Origin: Mucidula mucida
Lineage: Eukaryota; Basidiomycota; Agaricomycetes; Agaricales; Physalacriaceae
Direction of reading: 5' to 3'
Assembly: GCA_015501055.1 (NCBI GenBank)
Contig: JADNYV010000151.1
Span: 27,026 to 91,025 of the forward strand
DNA length: 64,000 bases
The translations under genes were made by a program, and so were the position numbers. This document shows positions 48,201-58,091 of the stretch, piece after piece. Each line of letters starts with the position of its first letter. Position 1 is the stretch's first letter. The notes under the pieces were generated by a model. The model did no database searches. It was not told where the DNA came from and saw only the letters and a program-made list of their open reading frames with translations.

Positions 48201-49087
48201 CAACTATTGAATAAATAAAAAAAAGTAAGCATTTATTGTTATATTAAACCACTTACTTATATATCATATATTTATACTCATTTTAAAACTCTAATTATTT
48301 AGATTCTTAGTCCCAAACCACATAAACAAAAAACTAGTACTTTAAGAAAAAAGAATTTAAATGTTTATGAGGCCTGCATTAACGACAATATATAGTGTAG
48401 GAATATACTACCAAATAATATACATATAAATTATACACACAATAAGAAATTTTAGTAAGGATAATGTACAAATACCAACAAGTTGCTGCAATTTATATAG
48501 ATACGTAAAAGTTCTAACTTCAACATGCATAATAAATTACAACTTCAATTAATCTCTTTCTTGACTTGAAAAGGTTTTAAGCAGATGTGTGAGGTATACT
48601 TCCTAAACTAATACAAAGTGCAAAGTTTAAGGGGACTAGGTATAAAAGTCAAAACTTGTAAGATTTTAGAAGAAGAGAAAGTTTTAACTGTTTTAGCCAA
48701 TGCCTTAAATCTTGGATATATAAATTACAAGGTTAACTGTCTGCGCATTGACTGTCTTGTTTTAAATTATCTAAACTAACAAGATGGTTATCCAAAAATG
48801 TGTCCAGGAATTTTAATAGTCCTGAAGGACGCTTCTTGATCTGTTACCACCACTAGCACTTATTTTCCCACAGTTAATAACACCGACTCGACGGAAAGTC
48901 GCTGCGATGGGTTAAGCTTAAATACGTGTATTTACAGTGCCTACAACTACTACTATAATAAAAAGGACAGGATATGTCTAACACACGGAGCTCCATGACT
49001 CCGGCAATTTGAGATGAACCACCCGACAACATAGACCCCGCAGGAAAAGATAAGAAAGCAACATCACTACGGTCCGAACCAGCGTGC

Positions 49088-50614
49088 ATGAGGCTCAGAA
49101 AGGTTGGGTTTCTGCCACAGCCAGGACCACCAGAGGAAGGAAAGATGATGATACAAGATGAAGCGGTATACGCGTTGAAAGCAATGGTCACCAAGAAAGG
49201 ATATGTCGGCTCTGTAGCAGCCCATGCGAAGTACACTCCCTTTTTCTCCGCCATTGCTGAATTGCTAGAATCTGAGACCGCAGTTGTAAGGGAGACGGAT
49301 GTGTTGCGACTAAATGCTACCGCCATACTCCTCCAAGACCATTACCGGGACCTATGTGTTCTGTCTAAATCTCTGGAGAAGGGCCTCGCAGCCCAGCAAG
49401 ACCATCTGGAATCCATGCAATGCTCAGTTGAAACCATCAGTGTCGCAGCTGACCAGCTCTACAAGACCGTCAAACAAATTAACAAGAACAAGGAGACTGC
49501 GCCGGCACCTATACCCACGTTTGCGGACATAATGGGATCGCGATCATACACTCAGACGACAGACATTCCCTCCTTGCAGACATGGAACAACACCCAACCC
49601 ACCCACTCCTTCGCACCTGCTCTCCCATCACAACACGCGGATGCCATAGTGCGCAATGAATTGGCCAAGCGCAAACTCATTGTCAAACCCTCGAACGCGG
49701 AGCCAGCTGGAGACGATACCTTCGCAAAGATGACCGAGAAGCAGATTGTTGAACAGGCCAATGCTCACCTTAAAAAAGCTTTGGACGCAATGAATCCCGA
49801 AGATGATGACACAGACGCGAAAGTGACGAATGTTAAGTTCGTTGCGGCAAAGAAGCTGAAGTCGGGAGGAGCGAACTTCATTGTTAACACAGTCGAGGGG
49901 ATGAACAAATTGCGTAGACAAAACGTTTTGCCAGAACTCAGTAAACAATACGGAAATGAATACTGTATTCAACACCAACTTTTCACGGTTGTCGTGCAAT
50001 GTGTACCAATCTCGTTTGACCCTAATGGTTTCTTTGGACGACTATCTATTGCGGAAGACAACAATTTTAGCTCTACTGATGTTCTTAGTGCATGGTGGAT
50101 TAAACTGCAGGAGAAGCGACGCGACTCTCAGCAAGTCGCCAACTTGCTGCTTGGGTTTCCTATGAGGGAGCTGGCTAATAGGGCACAACACCAAGGACTC
50201 ATCATTGAAGGACGCACCTGCCTGGTTCGCAAAGACCGGTTCAAGGTCACACGCTACATGAAGTGCCAGCAGCTCCCGCGCACCCATGACGCAAAGACGT
50301 GCCCACACGACAATGTGTGTGGACGATGCGCCAAACCCCATCCCACCAGGGAATGCATAATCATGGACAGGGCTCTATTCAGATGCGCTAACTGCAATGA
50401 AGACGGACATGGTGCAGCAGACAGATCGTGCAAAGTGTTCCACAATGCCAACGAAGCTATGATCAAGCAAAACCCCGACATGCACTACGTGTATTATCCC
50501 ACTCTTAACCCAATCACCTGGGCGAGAGATGACGACGCACAACACACTCATCAGCCTCCCCACGCAACCACATCCCGGCCCAGTACATCACCCACAACCG
50601 ATGCCATGTGTTGA
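49088..50614 (+). mobile_element. LINE (non-LTR retrotransposon) ORF1, gag-like, with zinc knuckles
   Basis: Intact frame of 508 codons. The N-terminal half is helical and charged (ALKAMVTKKGYVGSVAAHAK). A central RNA-binding-like region contains NVKFVAAKKLKSGGANFIV and LLGFPMRELANRAQHQGLII. The C-terminal cysteine-rich region has CGRCAKPHPTREC (CX2CX3HX4C) and CANCNEDGHGAADRSC. This layout is typical of ORF1 of Tad1/I-type LINEs in fungi and binds element RNA. The expected endonuclease-RT ORF2 is absent: the LINE stops at about 50690, where a minus-strand Ty3 integrase fragment begins. The loss is at the 3' end, which ordinary 5' truncation does not explain. The 48.88-49.09 kb stretch may be its leader. 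Confidence 0.75.
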
Positions 50615-50689
50615 CCTTGAAGACATCACGGTGCCAGCGAAGTCAAAGCAGAGACCGCCCACTAAATTATCCACACCAAATAGCACACC

Positions 50690-51490
50690 TTGGACGTCCA
50701 CAATTTATCCCTATCGCAAAATATCTCAATGGGCATCCCATTCTCACAAAACCACTCATCAAAGAATATCGCCGCCGTTTGCTCAGCTGTATCATTTGAG
50801 TGCGTTGCTACAAGCCTGACATCAGAGCCTAACCTGTCCGAGATTGTCAACAGCATATTGTAGCCACCATCCTCCGGTAAGGGTCCAACAAAGTCCATCG
50901 CGATGCTGTCGCCTCTCCCATCCGGTATCGGTAACGGGTGCAAGGGACCGTTGTGCTTCTGTGTGGACGACTTATTTCGCTGGCAGTCCTCGCACCCAGG
51001 TATGTAAGACTCTTCTAAGTCCCTTCTCATGTTGGGCCAGTAATAAGATTCCCGCAAGGAAGCGTATGACTTGTCGAAACCGTAGTGGCCCAAGGCGTCG
51101 TGCGCCAGGTGGAAAAGATCTTCGCGTATGTTCCCCACACGAGGTATGAGCAGCCTGTCACCTATGAACCATAATCCGTCCGGCTCGCGTACATTCTGTA
51201 ATATCCTCTCCCCGCTGACGAATTTCTTGCAGAACTCATCTTCGGCATAACCAGACTTTATGGCGCTTAGCAGTCGCGAGTCTGCACTAATTTTTAAAAC
51301 AGCACCTACTACACAAACCGTCGTCCTCGATAACCACGCTTGCCAACAAGGAACCTCATCCGCGTCATAGTCAAGGACCGGCGATTGGTCTGGTGGTAGC
51401 CTCAATAGCGCGTCTGCCACTGTGTTGTCTTCGCCTTTGATATAGCTGATCGCTAATTCAAACTGCGATAGTTCTTCCTACAAGGTTAGG
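50690..51490 (-). pseudogene. truncated Ty3/gypsy RNase H-integrase fragment (second family)
   Basis: Minus-strand frame joining the end of RNase H (EELSQFELAISYIKGEDNT, VADALLRLPPDQ) to integrase. The H2C2 zinc-binding region has HLAHDALGHYGFDKSY and CEDCQRNKSS. The catalytic core begins GDSIAMDFVGPLPEDGGYN and has the second Asp in FCDRDKLWTS, where it stops at the LINE junction near 50690. The sequence differs from the array at 52-64 kb, so this is another family. The upstream part is missing: at about 51480 a stop and unrelated sequence replace it. Confidence 0.75.
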
Positions 51491-51533
51491 TCAAAACTGG
51501 ACCCCGAGGGCCCCATCAATTCAGCGTATCGTA

Positions 51534-51596
51534 AAGTGCCTGTACATGAAGTGTACATACTTAATACATGAAGATGTATCTACTGAGGGAGAGGTG
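51534..51596 (-). repeat. 63-bp retroelement end shared with 37846-37908
   Basis: The reverse complement matches CACCTCTCCCTCAGTA, ATACATCTTCAT and TTAAGTATGTACACT at 37846-37908 with only a few differences. Flanks on both sides differ, so both are pieces of one repeated terminus. It lies 10 bp outside the left LTR of the array. Confidence 0.6.
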
Positions 51597-51606
51597 GGAG
51601 GGGACG

Positions 51607-52135
51607 TGTTAGCGACTGACTAAGCCACGAGACTCAACCAGGTACCACAGCAAGAACTAAGGAAGAAAGCGTTCACGTTCGTAAGACTAGGCTAGGCCAG
51701 GTGTATAAACGAGATCGGAACTAAAGTACAATGATACTACACTACTGCTTATATACTAGTAAGTCTGTGTTTGAAGCTCCTTGTCCATACGCGTTTCCAC
51801 TAGGGATGCTCCACGCCCTTGACCCAGTGTTGTATGCTACTAGTCCGTGAAACCATTAAATACGAGTGGTGACTGCATGTAAGTAATAATACTGAAACGA
51901 CCATGTGTGCTACGAGTGTCGGCGGTGTGTATACAATAGGGAGTCCATGAGGTATCGGCATGTATGATGTCATCCATGTGTTGGGTGTGTGTCCGTCATG
52001 AGTACGGCTTCGGTAATGAAAAGGAGTATGATCGGTGACGAAACAGATGATGAAACAGTCCGTTGGTTGATAAGACAAGGCCCCCGATAAGATATGATAA
52101 GATGTGAAAGTGTGAAAATATGGTCATTCATAACA
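51607..52135 (-). repeat. left LTR (3' LTR of chromovirus A)
   Basis: 529 bp, TGTTAGCGACTGAC to CATTCATAACA, with 5-bp terminal inverted repeats TGTTA/TAACA. On the element strand it has TATATAAG (51748-51755) and, 31 nt downstream, TAGTTCCGATCT (51713-51724), the predicted transcript 5' end. The outside flank is GGACG; the matching flank at the far end of the array is outside the window. Confidence 0.92.
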
Positions 52136-52148
52136 TCACCCCCTCCTT
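52136..52148 (-). promoter_or_regulatory. polypurine tract of chromovirus A
   Basis: On the element strand AAGGAGGGGGTGA directly precedes the LTR, the expected primer site for plus-strand DNA synthesis. It overlaps the pol stop codon. Confidence 0.8.
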
Positions 52149-55100
52149 AAGGCGCAAATTCCATTCTGCGCCAGATTTGCTCCATGAGAGCCGCAGAGGG
52201 TAACGTGACATCAATAGGTTCGGTGTCAGGCGGTGGCATGGGTCGGAATAGGTGTGATGGAAATTGCGACATGGGGACTTCGATGCGAGCAAGCGCAGGT
52301 GGCTTCGGCTTTTTCGGGTACTGCTGGTGAAAGTCGCGAATGGCTTCGTCGGCATTCTTGAGATTGCATGCCGGTTCCCATGTCTGTTCGTGTGTGCCAT
52401 AACCCTTCCAGTGAACCTTGTATTGAAAACCCCCGCGGTACTTCCGGGAATTCACCACTTTCTCAACCTCCCATTCCGGTTCGGCTCCTTCCAGCACAGG
52501 TGGTGGACGCGTGTCTCGGGGTTGCGTCGGAAATTGCGGCTCGTGGTAAGGCGTCAACAGAGCCTCATTGAACACGGGATGAATGCTTTTCCACGTGTGA
52601 GGAATCTGGAGCTTGTAAGAGCTCGTCCCGACTTTCTTGATCACTTTGAACGGCCCGAAGCGTTTGTCATCGAGCTTCTTCATTGGTCGGTCCGTGCTGA
52701 GATTCGTCCCTCCAGCCATACCTTGTCGCCTTCCTTGTACTCTACTGCCTCTGTCCGCTTCCTGTCATAAAACCGTTTCATGTCTTCTTTTGCCATCTTC
52801 AATGCTGACCCCACTTCGTCCCATGTCTTCCTCATGCCGTCGGCAAACTCCTGCGCAGTCTCATTTCTCGATGCCATTTTCGGAGCGGTGCCTTTGTAGG
52901 GATGTCTGCCCATGTCTGCGAAGAACGGAGTGACTTTGGTCGCCGAGTGAACTCAATCGTTGTAAACGAATTCAGCAGAGGGTAACCATTCGTGCCAGTC
53001 GTTCTGATGGTAGTTGACGAATAACCGTAAGAAATGTTCTATCTCTTGGTTCAGCCGTTCCGTCTGCCCATTTGCCTGTGGATGGTACGCCGTCGTGAAG
53101 TTCCCTTCAATGCCCAACAGCCGGTATAACTCCTTCATGAAACGCGAGTGGTATTGCGGACCTCGATCGTGTATCATCTGTCGCGGCAATCCATGTATGG
53201 GGAAGATTCGATCCGGTAAATACGAGCCATGCCTTCTGACGTCAGGGTGGTGTGTGTTGGTATAATGCGTAACGCTTTGTGAAATGGTCCACAAAGTGCT
53301 GATCGCATTGTATCCTCCCGACTCCGGCAACTCGCCATCATGTCCGTCCCACTTCTCCCATGGTTCGCTTGGTATCTATAGGATGGAGGTGCAGCCGGTT
53401 TGTGCGATGTGACTTTGTAACTGGCATTTTTGACACCCTTCACGTATTCGCGGACGTCTCGGCTAATTCCTGGCCACCAATAGGTGCGTGTGATCACTCG
53501 AGAGTCTTGTACGTCCGGATGCCCTGCAAGCTGTGCATCATGATGCATTCCAATAACTTTTCCCCGCAATTCCTTGTCCTTCGGTATGTAAATACGATCT
53601 TTCCATATAATAAGTCCTTTTCCTTCTCTTCCCATCCTTTTTCTTTGTTTTCTAATGCTTTTTGTACGTATCTGTCTTGTTTCCTTTTCTTTGTTTGATT
53701 TTGTTAAGTAATTCGTCCTCCGGTGTAGCTACTGTATGTAAAGAAAATTGAATTTGTGATATAAAAAACTCCGGTTTAGTAAAACAACGTTTTCGTTATC
53801 TTTTTCCCCCTTCTCAAGGCCTGTCATCCTTGACAAGGCATCAGCTTTCCCCATGTCTTGCCCGGCTTGTGAATCATCTGTATATCATACTCCGCCAACT
53901 CCGTAACCCATCGCGCCTGCCTCCGTTCAACTTCTGCGGTTCCTAAGTACTGGAGGTTTTGATGATCGGTAAAACCTCCACTGTCTCCTTAGCGCCTAGG
54001 AGATATTGCCCAGTCGTCGATCGAGTCCATAATAGCCATCATCTCTTTGTCGTAGATCTCATAATTGCGCTCCACTTCGTTCAGCGCGCGAGATCGGAAA
54101 GCTACTGGTCTCCATTTTCCTCAACAACTGGGAAAGAACCGCCCCGTTCGCATAGTTCGAGGAGTCGCCTCACTCGAAACTTGCCGTCGTCGCGTGGTAC
54201 GATCAGAACGGGTTCTTCCGTCATCCTCCGTTTCAACTCCTCAAACGCCTCATGCTGCTCCATGCCCCAAACCCACTCGCCCTTCCCGGTTAGCGATGTC
54301 AATGGCTTCGCTACTCCCGCAAATCCCCGGATGAAACGTCGGTAGAAGTTGCAGAAGCCCAGGAATGACTGTACTTCCTTCTTCTTCGTCGGCTCCTTCC
54401 ATTCCTTCACTACGGCCACTTTTGCCGGATCCATCTTCACTTCTCCTCCTCCAACAATAACTCCTAAGTAATCTACAGTATGTGCCTCAAAACTACATTT
54501 CTCGGGTTTTAAATACAGCTTATTTACTCGTAATATCTCCAATACCTTCGTACAATCTGTCTATGCTCCTCGAGAGTGTTCGTAAAGATAAGTATATCAT
54601 CTAGTAAACTATAACATGTCCGCGTCAATCAACTCCTTCAGATGTGATTCATGAACGATTGGAACGTTGCCGGCGAGTTTGTAAGTCCGAAGAACATGAC
54701 TGAGGGCTCGAACAGCCTCGGTTTGTTCTAAACGCCGCTTTCCACTCATCACCTTCTTTGATCCGGATGTTATTGTAACCCCATCGGACATCCATCTTTG
54801 TGAAAACCTTTGCTCCCTTCAACTTGTCGATAAGCTCCTGAATCAACGGCAAGGGGTATCGGTTCTTGATTGTCATGTCGTTCAACTTCCGATAATCCTG
54901 TACTGGCCGAAGGCTTCCGTCCTTCTTTTGACAAAGAAGAATGGTGACGCCATGGTGAGATTGATGGCCGTATGCGTCCCGTGCGTATGTTTTCCTCCAA
55001 GAACTCGTCTAACGCCTTCTGCTCGGATGGACTAAGGGGATAAACCTTGCAGTCAACCGGTTTGGAACCAGGCGTAAGTTCTATCGCGTGATCCCAGGGT

Positions 55101-56958
55101 CTTCGCTCCGGTAACTTGTCAAAGTCCGCCTTGCTGAATACATCGGAAAATTCCTCAATGTAAGGTGCAGCAGCGGATGAAGGCTGTTGTGATCTCAGCT
55201 TTTCACCGCTTTTGCGATAGTTGTCCCAGTCCATCCAGAACAAACGCTCTCCCTCTTCCAACTTCTCTTCTACATCTTCTCCTTCATCTTCCGGCGAGTC
55301 GTACTCGGGTAGATAGCCGCACGGTCTGGGCATCGATCAAAAGTCAACGTGGATTCCGTCCAGTTGATCGTGGGGTTGTGATATCGTAACCAATCTAGCC
55401 CCAAAAAGATGCTTGTTTTGCCAGATTGGTGACGGCCAACTCGATCTTTTCTGCGTGATCACCGATCTTCATCCGGACCTCCACAAAACCTTCGATTGCT
55501 CCTCCCTCGTTTAGGGTTCCATCCGCATTGTAGACAGGGAGCTTGACCGGTAACTCCTTGATCGGGAGTCCGTTCTTCTCGACGAATTCTTTATTGACAC
55601 AAGAACCCGTTGCTCCACTGTCAAGAAGGGCACTCGTTTCCCATTCAGAGCCTGTGTGTACGCTCTCTATGGTTACTCGGAGTTTCATGTCCTGCCCCTT
55701 TGTTCCCCGGATGTACTTCCTCGACTTTTTCAACTCCGTCACAACTTCCACCGCAGCTTCCTTTGTCAACGCTCTGATCGCCATCACCTTCTCCTCCGTC
55801 GCTTCTCTCTCTCTCCGCTCCGGCATCCATGCTCTCAAAATTCCCACTGCTCTCGACACGTCATCCTCTCTTAGCCGTTGTGCGATCCACTCGGGCGTAT
55901 TTGGCTCAAATCTTTCTTTCGCAGGTTTTGGTGGTAAAGTCGTCGATGATATTTTAGATGTTTCAGTACCGTACTGTAAATAGATTCTGCATCTGACGAC
56001 CCTTTCCTTGATGACTGCTCCGGCAGGACTGCGTCTACTGCGGGAGCTTCGCAAAACCCAACTCTTCGGCCAGCTTCTTCTTCTCCTCGTCATTCATTTC
56101 GGTCCATAAACCCCGAATCGTCTGGGGTCGACCCTTCTTCGGACAGAACCTGCTGACGTGGCCGTGTTCGCCACAGCTGAAGCAAAGTCCTCTTCGACGT
56201 GCATTGTCGATGTCCATCGGCCTGCCGGCTCCTCCATAGGTAACACCGGTGGCATCTCGTCGTGTGATCGGCGTCGGGGGTGGGTTCGTAGGATTGCTCT
56301 CGATGTAGCCACCTGCGGAGCTTGAGGCCGGGACTGCATGCCGGACCTCTTGCTCGCCGCCCGCCTTCTCCAAGCTGATCGATCTGAAGATCTGTGCCTT
56401 CCAATCCTTGTACTTCTCTGGCAACCCGTCTCGGCTGCCATAGATCTGGTCGATGATCTTCTCGTTGACATTGGTCTCGAGAAGTCGCACGACGAATGCG
56501 TCATCCTTCGAGTATCCGCCTGAGTGAGCAGGACCTCGAACTTCTGGAAGAAATCTTGAGCGGTGTCTTGCCCCTGGCGCAACCGCTCGATCTGGTCTTG
56601 CGCGTCTCGCGCGAGGTTGGAATCCACAAATCGCTCCTTCAAGTCTTCCTTGAACTCCGTCCAAGAGACTGTCCATTCCTCTTCTTCCTCGTCGAAGTTC
56701 TGGTCCGAGTAGTTCTGGACCCATGCATCTACGTGATCTCCTCGGATGTAGGAGAGAACAACATCGATCCTTTCGGAGTCAGATGTGAGGTTGTTCTTCT
56801 TGTCACGGATGTATGTGAACATCGATCGCCACCAGCTCTTGTACTTGGACTTGTCCCCGTCATAGTCATAAGGCTTGTTGACAAGGGATCGGCCTTTGGT
56901 TTCGCATCGGCGTGATGAGCGGGTGTGTGAGAGCGGTTTCGGGTGCTTCGTTGGACAT
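52147..56958 (-). mobile_element. chromovirus A gag-pol (frame-broken)
   Basis: Domains run 5' to 3' on the minus strand. Gag starts MSNEAPE at 56958 and contains a CCHC knuckle (CFSCGEHGHVSRFC) near 56150. Aspartic protease (LLDSGATGSCVN) lies near 55600. RT follows at about 54900-54200 ([31 protein letters not shown]). RNase H is partly degraded near 54000. Integrase has its zinc region near 53500 and core with HDRGPQYHSRF near 53160. A C-terminal chromodomain lies at about 52480-52330 (YKVHWKGYGTHEQTWEP). The stop is at 52147-52149. The reading frame breaks repeatedly, mostly by single-base gaps where copy B keeps the base. Apart from these, the coding order is complete for an autonomous element. 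Confidence 0.9.
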
Positions 56959-57540
56959 GATGGATCGGGGTGATGGATCGGAGAGTGAAAGGGTGAAAGT
57001 GGGGATATGGGTGATGCGGATTTGGATGAAACGGGTGAGGGAATAGAGGTTTGGATGAATAGGGAGGGATCGCCTAGATCTGAAATAGAATCCAGGACTT
57101 GGTAGGGTGGGGAATGATGATGTGTATCGTAAGGTAAGTAAAGTAGGTAGGTATCGTAACTGTCTACACTATTTTACCGACTACTGACTACGTATCTACG
57201 GAGCCCAAGAGCTCGTCACAAGTTCGCAATTGCCCAGCCGACGTCCCTCTGGTGTGAGGTAAGCCGAAGTTTTCCTGGGAACGGGGGTTGACCCGTAAAC
57301 AGCGCCCACTGAAGTGCAACTGCCAAAAGTTCGTTCTCGTGAGAGCGGCTACTTCCAGCACCCGAGGCAGTTATCTCTAACTGTTAGCCGGCGCTACTGG
57401 GACCAATACACACGTATGCGGACGTGCGCTGGAATTAGGAATCCGTCGATCTGTAAACAGGAAAGGGAATGGGGAATGTGCGATGATCAAACAGCGAAGT
57501 GCTGATCGACGATCAGGGATGTGTGGTAGGTGGTAGAAAG

Positions 57541-57554
57541 TAGTTCCGATCTTC
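57541..57554 (-). promoter_or_regulatory. self-complementary primer-binding site of chromovirus A
   Basis: On the element strand GA-AGATCGGAACTA follows the 5' LTR directly. AGATCGGAACTA is an exact 12-nt complement of TAGTTCCGATCT at the predicted transcript start inside the LTR (57660-57671). No TGG start typical of tRNA-primed sites is present. Confidence 0.7.
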
Positions 57555-58081
57555 TGTTAGCGACTGACTAAGCCACGAGACTCAACCAGGTACCACAGCA
57601 AGAACTAAGGAAGAAAGTGTTCGCGTTCGTAAGACTAGGCTAGGCCAGGTGTATAAACGAGATCGGAACTAAAGTACAATGATACTACACTACTGCTTAT
57701 ATACTAGTAAGTCTGTGTTTGAGACTCCTTGTCCATACGCGTTTCCACTAGGGATGCTCCACGCCCTTGACCCAGTGTTGTATGCTACTAGTCCGTGAAA
57801 CCATTAAATACGAGTGGTAACTGCATGTAAGTAATAATACTGAAACGACCATGTGTGCTACGAGTGTCGGCGGTGTGTATACAATAGGGAGTCCATGAGG
57901 TATCGGCATGTATGATGTCATCCATGTGTTGGGCGTGTGTCCGACATGAGTACGGCTTCGGTAATGAAAAGGAGTATGATCGGTGACGAAACAGATGATG
58001 AAACAGTCCGTTGGTTGATAAGACAAGGCCCCGATAAGATATGATAAGATGTGAAAATGTGAAAATATGGCATTCATAACA
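57555..58081 (-). repeat. central LTR shared by chromoviruses A and B
   Basis: 527 bp with the same termini. On its left are the leader and primer-binding site of A; on its right are the polypurine tract and pol end of B. It therefore serves as 5' LTR of A and 3' LTR of B. It differs from the left LTR at few positions, several of them single-base gaps (CCCC for CCCCC near 58029). Confidence 0.92.
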
Positions 58082-58091
58082 TCACCCCTCC

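Larger units (their letters stand above)
30653..48870. other. AT-rich, CpG-poor transposon-dense block (heterochromatin-like)
   Basis: Composition shifts abruptly right after the stop codon of the Skt5-like gene and returns to gene-like composition at about 48.87 kb. Long stretches such as 31.3-32.4, 39.1-43.9 and 44.6-48.8 kb have almost no CG dinucleotides and no sustained coding frames. I see nothing identifiable in 30.65-33.0, 42.9-43.8 and 45.3-48.8 kb. Recognisable contents are listed separately. A short coding-like islet on the minus strand at about 33055-33200 (AIKEELDSITFNTKEQEYKR) has no family I recognise. Confidence 0.75.
51607..58081 (-). mobile_element. chromovirus A: complete Ty3/gypsy element, first unit of the tandem array
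   Basis: LTR 51607-52135, body 52136-57554, LTR 57555-58081. The body contains gag-pol and a leader of about 600 bp (56959-57554) ending in the primer-binding site. The right-hand LTR is shared with chromovirus B, so there is no target duplication between the units. The chromodomain places it among chromoviruses, which tend to insert into heterochromatin; that fits its position at the edge of the AT-rich block. Confidence 0.9.

Noticed and set aside
30653..48870. AT-rich block as mitochondrial or bacterial contamination
   Set aside because: It contains nuclear-type Ty3 elements and a solo LTR of the same family as the adjacent array; no mitochondrial or bacterial genes are visible.
55395..55983. 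Plus-strand frames across the chromovirus bodies (about 145 codons, in both copies)
   Set aside because: They are antisense to protease/gag coding sequence and repeat only because the element is duplicated.
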